Shown here: positions 8,105-15,923 of the stretch, one piece after another
Numbering within the stretch: position 1 is the first letter of the stretch
Layout: each line of letters opens with the position of its first letter
From: Robiginitalea sp. SC105
GTDB lineage: Bacteria; Bacteroidota; Bacteroidia; Flavobacteriales; Flavobacteriaceae
Direction of reading: 5' to 3'
NCBI RefSeq assembly: GCF_014243345.1
Contig: NZ_JACLZF010000002.1
Span: forward strand, 868,001 to 932,000
Length of the DNA stretch: 64,000 bases
The notes under the pieces: generated by a model
The model's database searches: none
Told to the model about the DNA's origin: nothing
Seen by the model: only the letters and a program-made list of their open reading frames with translations
Position numbers and translations under genes: made by a program

Positions 8105-8685
8105 TCCCGCAGGAACTCCAAAAAGGCAGGCGTATCATATTCGCGCATGCCTTCAAAACGGTAGAGGGTATCCCGGTCCGGGGGCACGAGGAAGGTAGCC
8201 GGGATGCTCCGGGTTTTCAAAAATTCCGGTTCCTCCCCCGCCAGGTGATAAATCGGAAATGCAAATCCTTTACGTGCCTTAAAGGCCCTGGCCTTTTCAA
8301 AGTCGGCATCCATGGATATCATCACAAAGGCAACGGAGTCCCCTGCGGCTTCGTACAGTTTGTCGATACTGGGCATCTCTGCAAGGCAGGGGGCGCACCA
8401 GGTAGCCCATTTGTTGATAAAAGCCGTTTGCTCCCCGGCAACCTTCGGCAGGGACCGGGTCATGCCCTCCTCATCGACCAGCAGGAGTCCCGCGGCAGTT
8501 GTTTCGGAAAAGGGAAGGGGCTCAAAAACCTCAACGGAGACCTCCCGCGGGGTCCGGATGCCCCTCTCGAGTAAAATAAAATTGGCTTTCCTGTAGATGC
8601 GCTTGTGGAGGCCGGTGGCGATCATTCCTGCAAGGGCCAGCAGCAGGAACAGGAGCAGGATGCCTTTTTTTCGGGTAATTTTCAT
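8089..8685 (-). CDS. TlpA/ResA-like thioredoxin-fold protein
   Basis: This 198-residue protein has an N-terminal membrane anchor (basic MKITRKKG, then a hydrophobic stretch ending GMIATG) and a periplasmic thioredoxin domain. The active site is NKWATWCAPCLAEMPSI, with the WCxxC redox pair used by TlpA/ResA proteins for reducing envelope disulfides or helping cytochrome c maturation. FVMISMDADFEKARAF, KTRSIPATFLVPP (cis-Pro loop) and a C-terminal FLEFLREMNNR helix complete the fold. The same frame is open upstream into the opposite-strand exonuclease gene; ATG 8685 is chosen because the signal anchor starts there. ATG 8697 (adding MASG) is an alternative. The gene end overlaps a 42-bp tandem duplication. 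The exact redox partner is unknown. Confidence 0.88.
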   Translation of the reverse strand: MKITRKKGILLLFLLLALAGMIATGLHKRIYRKANFILLERGIRTPREVSVEVFEPLPFSETTAAGLLLVDEEGMTRSLPKVAGEQTAFINKWATWCAPCLAEMPSIDKLYEAAGDSVAFVMISMDADFEKARAFKARKGFAFPIYHLAGEEPEFLKTRSIPATFLVPPDRDTLYRFEGMREYDTPAFLEFLREMNNR

Positions 8686-8778
8686 GCCGGAAGCCATTTG
8701 TAAGACAAAAATAAGGCGAATTTGCCGGTTTCGGCTGATGTAAGGCGTGCCCCCCTTCTGTATTGGTTGATGGAATTG

Positions 8779-8786
8779 TATTTTTG
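8779..8786 (+). promoter_or_regulatory. Candidate -7 element before exonuclease III
   Basis: TATTTTTG fits TAnnTTTG and lies 16 bp before ATG 8803, predicting a very short leader. No clear -33 element is visible. Confidence 0.35.
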
Positions 8787-8802
8787 GCCAAAAACCAGCA
8801 AC

Positions 8803-9567
8803 ATGAAAATCGTTTCCTGGAATGTGAACGGTATCCGTGCGATTTCCGCCAAAGGGTTCGCCGGGAATATCAGCGAACTGGACCCGGATGTCCTCTGCCT
8901 GCAGGAGATCAAGGCCGATGAGGACATCGTCCATGAAATCGCGGATGAACTTCCCGGGTATACAGCCCATGTCCACCCTGCTGAGAAAAAGGGCTATTCC
9001 GGTACGGCTATTCTGGTCCGGGAAACGGGGGTATCCGTGGACCGGGGTCCGGACACCGAATTGCTGCAGGGGGAGGGACGCATCCAACGCGCCGACCTGG
9101 GTGATTTTTACCTGGTGAACACCTATGTGCCAAACTCGGGCCAGGGGTTGAAGCGACTGGACTACCGGGAGGAATGGGATGCCGCCTTCCTGGATTACCT
9201 CAATGGGCTGAGGGCCCACAAGCCGCTGGTCCTTTGCGGGGACCTGAATGTGGCACATCGCCCGATCGACCTGAAGAACGACAAGGCCAACTACAACAAA
9301 ACAGCGGGTTATACCCAGCGCGAAATCGATGGTATGGACCGGTTGCAACAAAGCGGCCTGGTCGACATTTACCGGAAACGGCACCCGGATGAGGTAGCCT
9401 ATACCTATTGGAGTTATCGCTTCAGTGCCCGCAAACGCAACGTGGGCTGGCGCCTGGATTATTTCCTGATCAGTCCGGAACTGGAAGACCGGGTTGCGGA
9501 GGCACCTATATACAGTACCTACGAGGGCTCGGATCACTGTCCCATTGGCCTGGTCCTGGTGGATTAG
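8803..9567 (+). CDS. Exodeoxyribonuclease III / AP endonuclease
   Basis: The 254-residue enzyme belongs to the exonuclease-endonuclease-phosphatase fold and should cut DNA 5' of abasic sites in base-excision repair and degrade 3' ends. Family elements in order: MKIVSWNVNGIRA at the start, LCLQEIKA with the metal-binding Glu, YVPNSG, the catalytic GDLNVAH, the segment RNVGWRLDYFLIS and the terminal EGSDHCPIGL with the catalytic Asp-His pair. ATG 8803 is chosen because MKIVSWNVNG is the canonical beginning; the frame is open 81 bases upstream but without homology. Convergent with the LOG-family gene, with only 2 bp between the stops. Confidence 0.95.
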   Translation: MKIVSWNVNGIRAISAKGFAGNISELDPDVLCLQEIKADEDIVHEIADELPGYTAHVHPAEKKGYSGTAILVRETGVSVDRGPDTELLQGEGRIQRADLGDFYLVNTYVPNSGQGLKRLDYREEWDAAFLDYLNGLRAHKPLVLCGDLNVAHRPIDLKNDKANYNKTAGYTQREIDGMDRLQQSGLVDIYRKRHPDEVAYTYWSYRFSARKRNVGWRLDYFLISPELEDRVAEAPIYSTYEGSDHCPIGLVLVD

Positions 9568-9569
9568 GT

Positions 9570-10334
9570 TTAGCGGGATTCCCCGAGCCACCAGCGGTAC
9601 CGCGGCGGTGTGCGGACCAAACCGAATCGCCTGACCGCATGGATGCGCAGGTGTTCGGTCATTTCTGCCACCGAATCCGTCAGGAATATGAGTTCCGGAT
9701 CTGTGGGGGAAATACTTTCATTTTTCGCCATCATCTGGATATGGTCGTAGAGCTCCCTATGATATTTCCGGCCGAACAGGATCACGGGAAAATCCTCGAT
9801 CATCCCGGTCTGGATCAACGTTACGGCTTCGAATAGCTCGTCCAGGGTACCCATCCCGCCGGGCATCACCACAAATGCATAGGAATACTTCATCAGCATA
9901 AACTTGCGCACAAAGAAATAGGGGATGTCGATCCACTTGTGGAGGTAGGGGTTGGGATGCTGTTCCCTGGGGAGCACAATATTGCAACCAACGGAATACC
10001 CGTGGTTCTCGTAAGCCCCCTTATTGGCCGCCTCCATAATACCCGGCCCGCCGCCGGTCATGGTAGTAAACCCGAGCTCTGCGAGTGCTTTACCCACCTC
10101 CTCGGCCTGTTTGTAATACGGGTTGTCCGGCGTAAAGCGGGCCGAACCGAATACCGTTACACAGGGACCGATAAAGTGGAGTTTCCGAAAGGATCGGATA
10201 AAATGATAGGCCACCTTTAGGGTGAACCAGAATTCCTTAATACGGTTGCCGGGGCCCTGGAGAAAGGATCGTTCCGAACTGAGCCGGTCGTTTAGATTCG
10301 GGGAAGGGGGGTCTCCGGAACGCGACTTGGACAT
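9570..10334 (-). CDS. LOG-family protein (TIGR00730 type, lysine-decarboxylase fold)
   Basis: The two family hallmarks are intact: TGGGPGIMEAANKGA and PGGMGTLDELFEAVTLIQTG. Proteins with these motifs are either cytokinin-activating nucleoside 5'-monophosphate phosphoribohydrolases (Lonely Guy) or related nucleotide 5'-monophosphate nucleosidases. The 254-residue length, with an N-terminal extension of about 60 including SFRKLHFIGPCVTVFGSARF, is typical of the longer bacterial LOG-like subgroup, for which a general nucleotide-salvage role is more likely than hormone production. Cytoplasmic; no signal. On the minus strand a TACCTTGG element just beyond the start is a weak promoter match. Older annotations call the family lysine decarboxylase, which is not supported by function. 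Confidence 0.88.
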   Translation of the reverse strand: MSKSRSGDPPSPNLNDRLSSERSFLQGPGNRIKEFWFTLKVAYHFIRSFRKLHFIGPCVTVFGSARFTPDNPYYKQAEEVGKALAELGFTTMTGGGPGIMEAANKGAYENHGYSVGCNIVLPREQHPNPYLHKWIDIPYFFVRKFMLMKYSYAFVVMPGGMGTLDELFEAVTLIQTGMIEDFPVILFGRKYHRELYDHIQMMAKNESISPTDPELIFLTDSVAEMTEHLRIHAVRRFGLVRTPPRYRWWLGESR

Positions 10335-10431
10335 GTGATTTCCTTTTTGCCCAAGGTACTAAGATTTTGGATTTTGGAGTATCGGATAGGGGAAGTAGCC
10401 CCTCCCGGATCTTATCCATTTTATTCCTGCC

Positions 10432-10447
10432 AATGATTCAGATCATT
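10432..10447. promoter_or_regulatory. FNR/CRP-type operator candidate upstream of baeRF7 gene
   Basis: AATGATTCAGATCATT is a perfect 16-bp dyad with TGAT-N4-ATCA half-sites, close to the E. coli FNR consensus TTGAT-N4-ATCAA. It ends 49 bp before ATG 10497. A site identical at 15 of 16 positions occurs at 22539-22554, again about 47 bp before a start codon. Confidence 0.6.
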
Positions 10448-10496
10448 TGGGCCCGCATTGATCATGACTATATTGAATCGAACAAAATGTAATGCC

Positions 10497-11675
10497 ATGA
10501 TCACTACAGCACCCTACCACAAGAATGGAATCAATAGCCAGGAGATATTGGCACTGGCCTCCCACAGATCCCCGAATTCTATTTCCATTTACCTGCCGAC
10601 CCATCGAACAGGCGATGAGGTCCTGCAATCGCATGATGCGCTTGCGCTGAAAAGCAAGATCCGGTCTGTACGGGAAGCGTTTTCCCGTCGGGGTTTGGAC
10701 AGGCAGGAGCTATCGGAACGTCTCACCCCACTGGAAGATCTGGTGGCCGACTCCGGGTTCTGGAGGAGGCAGGCAGAAGGCCTTGCCATTTTCGCTTCAA
10801 AAACCACCTTGCATATTTACCGGCTTTCACGGGATTTTGAACCCGAATTCCGACTGACCGACACCTTCTTTCTCTTACCGATGCTTCCGCTCTTCTCAGG
10901 AGGGGGCAGCTATTATCTGCTCTCCCTGGAATTGCAGCGGATACGCCTTTTTGAAGGAAACCGGAACGAGCTGGTGGAAATTCCCGTAGACGACCTGATA
11001 CCAGACCGCCTGGAGGATCGCGTGGGGACCGATTATGATCAAAGAAACCTGCAATTCAAAAGTCAGCAACCAAAACAGGGTGGTGCTACCTACCATGGGC
11101 ACGATGAGGCAGACCGCGGCCGGAAGGAAGAAATATCCCGTTTTTTCAAAGGGGTGGACCAGGGAATACGCACTGAATTGAACCGGAAGCCCTTACCGTT
11201 GCTTATCGCTTCTCAGGACTACCTGGCGGCGCTTTACAAAGAAGCCAGTTCCTATGGCCTCATTGAGGAAAAGCCTTTGATTTGTAATCTTTCACAAATC
11301 GATGAAACCGAGTTGCACCAACTGTCCTGGAATGCCATTTCCCCTGCCTTTGAAAAACCTGCGAGGGACAAATGGGAGAAATTCCTTCAGTTTAACGGAA
11401 CGGGAAAAGCTTCAGCGCAAACAGATATAATTCTTGCCGGAGCACTTCAGGAAAGGGTTGACAGCCTATTTGTGAAGCAGGGGACAGAACTCAGGGGAAG
11501 TTTTGATTTGGAAAAACGCACCAGTAAGATAGCAAAGGATTCATCCCCATTTACCGGGTCGCTGACCGATTTGGCCATTCATGAAACGCTACTGCACGGC
11601 GGGGCTGTCTATCCCATGCCCAATGCGGGTATGGCAGGAGAAACCAGTGGCATGGCCGCCCTCTTCAGGTACTGA
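10497..11675 (+). CDS. baeRF7-type protein (bacterial archaeo-eukaryotic release factor-like family)
   Basis: The 392-residue cytoplasmic protein resembles the bacterial eRF1-like family 7. Recognisable pieces are the opening SISIYLPTHRTG, VREAFSRRGL, the middle GFWRRQAEGLAIFAS, the strand-turn FFLLPMLPLFSGGGSYYLLSLELQRIRLFEG, and the C-terminal LLIASQDYLAALYKEASSYGLIEE. Known biology: these proteins are predicted from sequence to act at ribosomes or on translation and are often encoded beside stress genes; none is firmly characterised. Start 10497 is preferred because the FNR-like operator at 10432-10447 would be too close to the in-frame ATG 10464 or TTG 10458. The C-terminal tail (HETLLHGGAVYPMPNAGMAGETSGMAALFRY) is the usual ending with a conserved His. 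Family call from memory of motif patterns. Confidence 0.75.
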   Translation: MITTAPYHKNGINSQEILALASHRSPNSISIYLPTHRTGDEVLQSHDALALKSKIRSVREAFSRRGLDRQELSERLTPLEDLVADSGFWRRQAEGLAIFASKTTLHIYRLSRDFEPEFRLTDTFFLLPMLPLFSGGGSYYLLSLELQRIRLFEGNRNELVEIPVDDLIPDRLEDRVGTDYDQRNLQFKSQQPKQGGATYHGHDEADRGRKEEISRFFKGVDQGIRTELNRKPLPLLIASQDYLAALYKEASSYGLIEEKPLICNLSQIDETELHQLSWNAISPAFEKPARDKWEKFLQFNGTGKASAQTDIILAGALQERVDSLFVKQGTELRGSFDLEKRTSKIAKDSSPFTGSLTDLAIHETLLHGGAVYPMPNAGMAGETSGMAALFRY

Positions 11676-11733
11676 GCGAAGACTAACTGCTGGGAGACTT
11701 CCAGGGGGCAATTTCGGGGTTGCAACAAAAAAA

Positions 11734-11763
11734 GAGGCCGGTACAACAGCGCGTACCGGCCTC
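11734..11763 (-). terminator. Rho-independent terminator for a minus-strand transcript
   Basis: GAGGCCGGTAC and GTACCGGCCTC make a perfect 11-bp stem with an 8-base loop. On the minus strand it is followed directly by seven Ts (the A-run at 11727-11733); on the plus strand no T-run follows. Yet the nearest recognised minus-strand gene is absent, implying an unannotated transcript from the right. Confidence 0.75.
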
Positions 11764-11978
11764 CGTAAGCAGGTATTGAATTTGCAGGATGACCACTTAC
11801 ACTGACCCTTACGTCATTCCGTTGCCGGAAATTGGAAAGAATTCAAAAGGTATATCGTACATTTTCTGTACCTACCCTGGATGCTACCATTTCAAAGCAG
11901 CTATCCAATCGTTTAATTCTTTAGATGGACCTTCATTTAAAAGGACTGTGTCCAAGATAGGGATCCTTTGGGTTTCTC

Positions 11979-11998
11979 AAACTGATCTGCGTCAGTTT
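11979..11998. promoter_or_regulatory. FNR/CRP-type dyad in the gap
   Basis: AAACTGATCTGCGTCAGTTT has 7-bp perfect arms and the TGAT-N4-GTCA core seen at 22541-22552. It is 264 bp from the PPOX gene on the plus strand and about 215 bp upstream (minus sense) of the orphan terminator at 11734-11763, so it may drive a short minus-strand RNA. Confidence 0.5.
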
Positions 11999-12036
11999 GG
12001 GAAAAATTCGTGATTAATACTGCAAAGTGGCATTGA

Positions 12037-12064
12037 GGAACTTCAATCTACAGGTTGAGGTTCC
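12037..12064. other. Inverted repeat after the 43-codon ORF
   Basis: GGAACTTCAA and TTGAGGTTCC pair over 10 bp with one G-U wobble around an 8-base loop. It lies 22 bp past the stop of the minus-strand ORF at 12086 and may end that transcript, though no T-run follows. Confidence 0.45.
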
Positions 12065-12085
12065 CCGTGGGAGAATGGATCAATC

Positions 12086-12217
12086 TCACGCCTTGCGTAT
12101 GGTGGTTTTAAGCATGATAAACTCGCTGATATTCTCGTTGCTGATGGCCCCGGCCCGTTTCGGGCTGTTTAAAGATATTGCCGGCAGTGCCTCGAAAGTA
12201 TGACCTTTGTCATTCAT
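12086..12217 (-). CDS. Unassigned 43-codon ORF
   Basis: A frame from ATG 12217 to TGA 12086 encodes MNDKGHTFEALPAISLNSP continuing KRAGAISNENISEFIMLKTTIRKA. It has no signal peptide or membrane segment; the second half is a possible amphipathic helix ending with three basic residues. It is divergent to the PPOX gene with 44 bp between the start codons and followed by a hairpin, the layout of a real small gene, but the length alone could arise by chance. It is not recognised: a small regulator, a peptide precursor or the tail of a decayed gene all remain possible. Confidence 0.35.
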   Translation of the reverse strand: MNDKGHTFEALPAISLNSPKRAGAISNENISEFIMLKTTIRKA

Positions 12218-12261
12218 GATTTACCCGATTGTCCTTAAATTTATAGTTAGGTTCCACTTAA

Positions 12262-12750
12262 ATGCCACAGTCCATGAAAACTTCACCGGCCGAAATGATA
12301 CATAACCTGAAAGACCGGGAGATCCGGGAAGTCCTTCAGGAAAATTTTATAGGAAGCCTCGCCTACGTGGCCCACGGGGTTCCCTATGTCCTTCCGGTCA
12401 CCTATTTCTATGACGAAGATGGGAGCTTCCTGATCAGCTACAGCACCGAGGGCCATAAAATCAAGGCCATGCGGGAAAACCCTTCGGTAGCCCTAGGGGT
12501 CTATGAGATGGACACCCCGGACCACTGGCGTTCCGTAATGGTCCACGGCACGTTTGAAGAGCTGCACCAGATCGATGCCAAGGCCTGTCTGAGGCAATTT
12601 GCTGAGGGGGTCAGGGAAAGGCTGCAGGATAAGGGCATAAAGGACCACGCCATCATAAGTGACTTTTCCAGTAAGGCCTACGACGGGCATATTCCCCTGG
12701 TATATCGCATCCGAATCCTGGAGTGGACCGGGAAGAGCCGCAGGTCGTAG
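12262..12750 (+). CDS. Pyridoxamine 5'-phosphate oxidase-family flavin-binding protein
   Basis: The 162-residue protein has the split-barrel FMN fold of the PPOX/NimA-like family: REVLQENFIGSLAYVAHGVPYVLPVTYFYDEDGSFLISYSTEGHKIKAMRENPSVALGVYEMD contains the first strands, the P-V-T-Y/F loop and the helix with H-K-x-x-x-(M/L)-R-x-N-P that contacts FMN phosphate. HWRSVMVHGTFEEL is the next conserved element. Family members reduce or bind flavin, haem or F420-linked substrates; the biosynthetic PdxH role is unlikely because PdxH-specific C-terminal sequence is absent. Starts at 12262 or 12274 (MKTSPAEM) are both plausible. Its position beside baeRF7 and FNR-like sites suggests a stress or low-oxygen role, which is inference. 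Confidence 0.82.
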   Translation: MPQSMKTSPAEMIHNLKDREIREVLQENFIGSLAYVAHGVPYVLPVTYFYDEDGSFLISYSTEGHKIKAMRENPSVALGVYEMDTPDHWRSVMVHGTFEELHQIDAKACLRQFAEGVRERLQDKGIKDHAIISDFSSKAYDGHIPLVYRIRILEWTGKSRRS

Positions 12751-12821
12751 TGCGGGCTAAAAAGCGACGTTTATTGTTAATCCGGTAACCCGGGCGCATC
12801 CCACTTAATTCGAATAGATAG

Positions 12822-13817
12822 ATGGATAGTATTCGGACCCTTGAGGACCCTGAAGCAACTGTATTGGCCCTGGACATCGGAGGTACCTATACCAAGGCGG
12901 GCCTGGTTTCCCGTTCGGGGGAGATCCGGCATGTCGCGGTTATGGATACCGCGTCCGGGGATCCATTTGAGCAATACGTCCCACGGCTGGCAGAGCTTTT
13001 CGATCGGTTGCGAAAAGCTTCGGAAAAGGCAGATCCCCTGGCCATGGGCGTTGGCGCCCCGAATGCCAGCAGCCAGAGCGGGATGATGGAGACTCCGCCG
13101 AATTTTCAATGGGGCGACCGCATCCCAATTGCCAATACCTGTTCAAAATTATGGGAGTTGCCAGTATTCCTTACCAACGATGCAAATGCAGCTGCCCTGG
13201 GAGAAGGCCGTTTCGGAGCTGCCCGCGGCCTGACCGATTTTGTAACCCTCACCCTGGGGACCGGCCTGGGAAGTGGGATAGTCTCAGGCGGACGCTTGTT
13301 AACAGGCGCTAATGGCCTGGCCGGTGAGCTCGGACATATCAATGTTTTCCCTGAGGGACGCCAGTGCAATTGTGGTTTGAAGGGTTGTCTTGAAACCTAT
13401 GCCTCCGTGACCGGGATCAGGCGTACGGTATTTGAACTCATTGCCAACAGGCGGGAGCCTTCCGTTCTGGAGCATTACGCCTTTGAAGAACTCACCGGCC
13501 GTATCATTTCCGAGGCAGCCAATGAGGGTGATGCGCTTGCCCTTGAGGCTTTTGATTACACGGCAGGTATCCTGGGCACAAAGATGGCCGATACCGTCGC
13601 CCATCTGGATCCTGAGGCCTTTGTGATTTCGGGAGGGCTCAGCCAGGCAGGGGCCATTCTGCTTGAACCACTAAAGCGTGCCCTGGAAGAAAGACTGTTT
13701 CCTGTATACAGGGGGCGGGTACGGGTACTGATGTCATCCTACACGAGCGAACAGGCGGTACTGGGCCCTGCGGCGCTGGCCTGGGAAAAACTGGAAGAAG
13801 GCCTCGGAGGTCGATAA
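12822..13817 (+). CDS. ROK-family sugar kinase (glucokinase-like)
   Basis: The 331-residue protein begins its actin-like ATPase domain with VLALDIGGTYTKAGLV, the phosphate loop. TNDANAAALGEGRFGAARG supplies the catalytic Asp region, TLGTGLGSGIVSGG the second phosphate loop, and GELGHINVFPEGRQCNCGLKGCLETYAS contains the substrate Glu/His and the Cys-rich zinc site (C-x-C-x2-x2-C) that defines ROK kinases. VISGGLSQAG is the adenosine motif. There is no N-terminal DNA-binding domain, so it is a kinase and not a NagC/XylR-type repressor. Likely substrates are glucose or N-acetylhexosamines. It ends 99 bp before the DUF4212 gene; a separate promoter element before that gene suggests independent transcription. 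Confidence 0.9.
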   Translation: MDSIRTLEDPEATVLALDIGGTYTKAGLVSRSGEIRHVAVMDTASGDPFEQYVPRLAELFDRLRKASEKADPLAMGVGAPNASSQSGMMETPPNFQWGDRIPIANTCSKLWELPVFLTNDANAAALGEGRFGAARGLTDFVTLTLGTGLGSGIVSGGRLLTGANGLAGELGHINVFPEGRQCNCGLKGCLETYASVTGIRRTVFELIANRREPSVLEHYAFEELTGRIISEAANEGDALALEAFDYTAGILGTKMADTVAHLDPEAFVISGGLSQAGAILLEPLKRALEERLFPVYRGRVRVLMSSYTSEQAVLGPAALAWEKLEEGLGGR

Positions 13818-13885
13818 ACAGAGGGTGCCCGCACCATGCAACTGCCCACGGAATTTTGCCGGTTGTCCGGTCCGGCCAGAATGTT

Positions 13886-13893
13886 TACTTTTA
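13886..13893 (+). promoter_or_regulatory. Candidate -7 element of the acetate-uptake operon
   Basis: TACTTTTA fits TAnnTTT(G/A) and ends 23 bp before ATG 13917 of the small transporter subunit. Confidence 0.3.
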
Positions 13894-13916
13894 GTGGACA
13901 CACCAACCCGGACAAC

Positions 13917-14183
13917 ATGGACCAACCGACCCGCCAAGAACACGCAACGCGCTACTGGAACGCCAACCTCAGAATCATGGCCGTCCTGCTGGCGATCTGG
14001 TTCGCAGTGTCCTTCGGGGCCGGGATCCTGCTGCGGGAATGGCTCGATCAATTCCGCATCGGCGGCTTTGGCCTGGGTTTCTGGTTCGCACAGCAGGGTT
14101 CCATCTACGTGTTCGTACTGCTCATTTTTGTTTATGTTTATCTGATGAACCGCCTGGACGCTAAATTCAGGTTCGACCGATAG
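13917..14183 (+). CDS. DUF4212 small subunit of a sodium:solute symporter
   Basis: The 88-residue membrane protein has a hydrophilic start (MDQPTRQEHATRYWNANLR), two transmembrane helices (IMAVLLAIWFAVSFGAGILL and SIYVFVLLIFVYVYLMNRL) and the family element F-x-x-GGF-x-LGFWFAQQGSI between them. DUF4212 proteins are encoded directly before symporters of the VC_2705 type and are regarded as their small subunit. ATG 13917 is chosen because the homologous protein begins with the Tyr-Trp-x-x-Asn segment shortly after; in-frame codons upstream reach back to 13836 without homology. Only 30 bp separate it from the symporter start, indicating one operon for acetate or a similar monocarboxylate. Confidence 0.9.
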   Translation: MDQPTRQEHATRYWNANLRIMAVLLAIWFAVSFGAGILLREWLDQFRIGGFGLGFWFAQQGSIYVFVLLIFVYVYLMNRLDAKFRFDR

Positions 14184-14213
14184 CCGTGCAACCCAACCAA
14201 ACCCCTTAAAGCC

Positions 14214-15923
14214 TTGGACGTTCAAACCTGGACCTACCTGCTGGTCATTGTCACTTTCGCCCTGTACATCGGTATCGCCATCTGGTCGCGTGCCTCATCC
14301 ACCAAGGATTTTTATGTCGCCGGAGGAGGGGTTTCCCCCCTGGCCAACGGCATGGCCACTGCTGCCGACTGGATGTCCGCAGCCTCTTTTATCTCCATGG
14401 CGGGGATCATTGCCTTTGCGGGGTATGACGGCTCGGTTTACCTGATGGGATGGACCGGGGGCTATGTGCTGCTGGCCCTGTTGCTGGCGCCCTACCTCCG
14501 GAAATTCGGACGGTTTACCGTCCCGGACTTTATAGGCGAACGCTACTACAGCAAGACCGCGCGCATCGTGGCAGTCTGTTGTGCGCTCCTGGTTTCGTTT
14601 ACCTACGTAGCCGGTCAGATGCGCGGGGTAGGGGTAGTGTTCTCCCGTTTCCTGGAAGTGGATATCAACACCGGGGTGGTCATCGGGATGGTGATTGTCC
14701 TGTTCTATGCGGTACTGGGGGGGATGAAGGGGATTACCTATACGCAGGTGGCCCAGTACTGCGTGCTGATCTTTGCCTTTATGGTCCCCGCGATCTTTAT
14801 CTCCATACAGATGACCGGCAACCCGGTCCCCCAGGTAGGGATGGGGGCTACCCTGGCAGACGGGTCGGGCACCTACCTGCTCGACAAGCTGGACGGCCTC
14901 TCCACCGAACTCGGGTTTGCCGCCTATACGGATGGTACCAAGAACATGATGGACGTTTTCTGCATTACCCTGGCCCTCATGGTCGGGACGGCCGGCCTGC
15001 CCCATGTCATTGTCCGGTTCTTTACCGTCCGGCGCGTCCGGGATGCCCGGAAGTCGGCTGGGCTGGCCCTGTTGTTTATCGCCATCCTCTATACCACGGC
15101 CCCGGCCGTTTCGGTATTTGCCAAGACCAACCTGCTGAAGACCGTCAGCGGGCAACCCTATGCGGAAATGCCCGCCTGGTTCAAGAACTGGGAGAAAACC
15201 GGTTTGCTGGTTTTCGAGGATAAGAACGGGGATGGCCTCATCCAATATGTTTCCGGCCCGGACAACGAGTTGATCGTGGACAGGGATATCATGGTCCTGG
15301 CCAACCCGGAGATCGCCGCCCTGCCCGCCTGGGTGATTGCCCTGGTTGCCGCCGGGGGGCTGGCTGCGGCCCTGTCCACGGCTGCCGGCCTGCTCCTGGT
15401 GATTAGTTCCGCCATCTCCCACGACCTGATCAAGAACGTCCTGAAGCCGGAAATCACAGAGAAGCAGGAACTCTGGCTGGCGCGGGGCGCTGCCACCATA
15501 GCCGTGGTGGTGGCCGGGTATTTCGGGATCAATCCCCCGGACTTTGTGGCTGCGGTGGTCGCCCTGGCATTCGGTTTGGCGGCTGCCTCGTTTTTCCCGG
15601 CCATCCTGCTGGGGATCTTCTACAAGCGGATGAACAGCAAGGGGGCTGTCTCGGGCATGGTGGTGGGGATATCCCTGATGCTGTTCTACATGCTGAAATT
15701 CAAATTCGGTCTTTTCGACGGGGGCAAGGAAGCCGTGGATGCTTTGGAAGCTGACTGGTGGTGGGGGATCTCCCCGGAAGGCTTCGGCACCCTGGCCATG
15801 GTTGCCAATTTTGCCACGGCCCTTTTGGTCAACGCCCTGACGCCGCCCCCGCCGGAGCATATCCAGAACCTGGTGGAGGATATCCGGACGCCGGAAGGCG
15901 CACCCCCTGCCGGATCGCATTGA
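14214..15923 (+). CDS. Sodium:solute symporter, VC_2705/ActP-like (probable acetate permease)
   Basis: The 569-residue protein is a 13-helix SSS-family permease. STKDFYVAGGGVSPLANGMATAADWMSAASFI is the family N-terminal signature, VGTAGLPHVIVRFFTVRRVRDAR the conserved middle loop, and AALSTAAGLLLVISSAISHDL the sodium-site region. An insert of about 60 residues (NGDGLIQYVSGPDNELIVDRD) occurs in a periplasmic loop, a trait of this subgroup. The start codon is TTG at 14214; no in-frame ATG exists before the first helix. Context (DUF4212 before it, acetyl-CoA synthetase after it) supports uptake of acetate driven by sodium. Substrate assignment is from context, family assignment from motifs. Confidence 0.92.
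   Translation: MDVQTWTYLLVIVTFALYIGIAIWSRASSTKDFYVAGGGVSPLANGMATAADWMSAASFISMAGIIAFAGYDGSVYLMGWTGGYVLLALLLAPYLRKFGRFTVPDFIGERYYSKTARIVAVCCALLVSFTYVAGQMRGVGVVFSRFLEVDINTGVVIGMVIVLFYAVLGGMKGITYTQVAQYCVLIFAFMVPAIFISIQMTGNPVPQVGMGATLADGSGTYLLDKLDGLSTELGFAAYTDGTKNMMDVFCITLALMVGTAGLPHVIVRFFTVRRVRDARKSAGLALLFIAILYTTAPAVSVFAKTNLLKTVSGQPYAEMPAWFKNWEKTGLLVFEDKNGDGLIQYVSGPDNELIVDRDIMVLANPEIAALPAWVIALVAAGGLAAALSTAAGLLLVISSAISHDLIKNVLKPEITEKQELWLARGAATIAVVVAGYFGINPPDFVAAVVALAFGLAAASFFPAILLGIFYKRMNSKGAVSGMVVGISLMLFYMLKFKFGLFDGGKEAVDALEADWWWGISPEGFGTLAMVANFATALLVNALTPPPPEHIQNLVEDIRTPEGAPPAGSH

Larger units (their letters stand above)
11676..12261. other. 585-bp gene-poor stretch between baeRF7 and PPOX genes
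   Basis: No recognised protein is encoded on the plus strand. The stretch holds a minus-strand terminator (11734-11763), an FNR-like dyad (11979-11998), a hairpin (12037-12064) and a 43-codon minus-strand frame (12086-12217). A degraded minus-strand frame around 11890-11985, reading ...PSKELNDWIAALKW and a stop, may be the remnant of a lost gene. It is less GC-rich than the flanking genes. Confidence 0.6.

Noticed and set aside
8686-9591. N-terminal extension of the TlpA-like protein to 500 residues
   Set aside because: The extension is antisense to exonuclease III, and the protein's own membrane anchor begins at 8685.
11789-12013. Plus-strand 74-residue protein in the gap
   Set aside because: Codon use and composition are random, and it crosses the FNR-like dyad; the opposite strand also shows only fragments.
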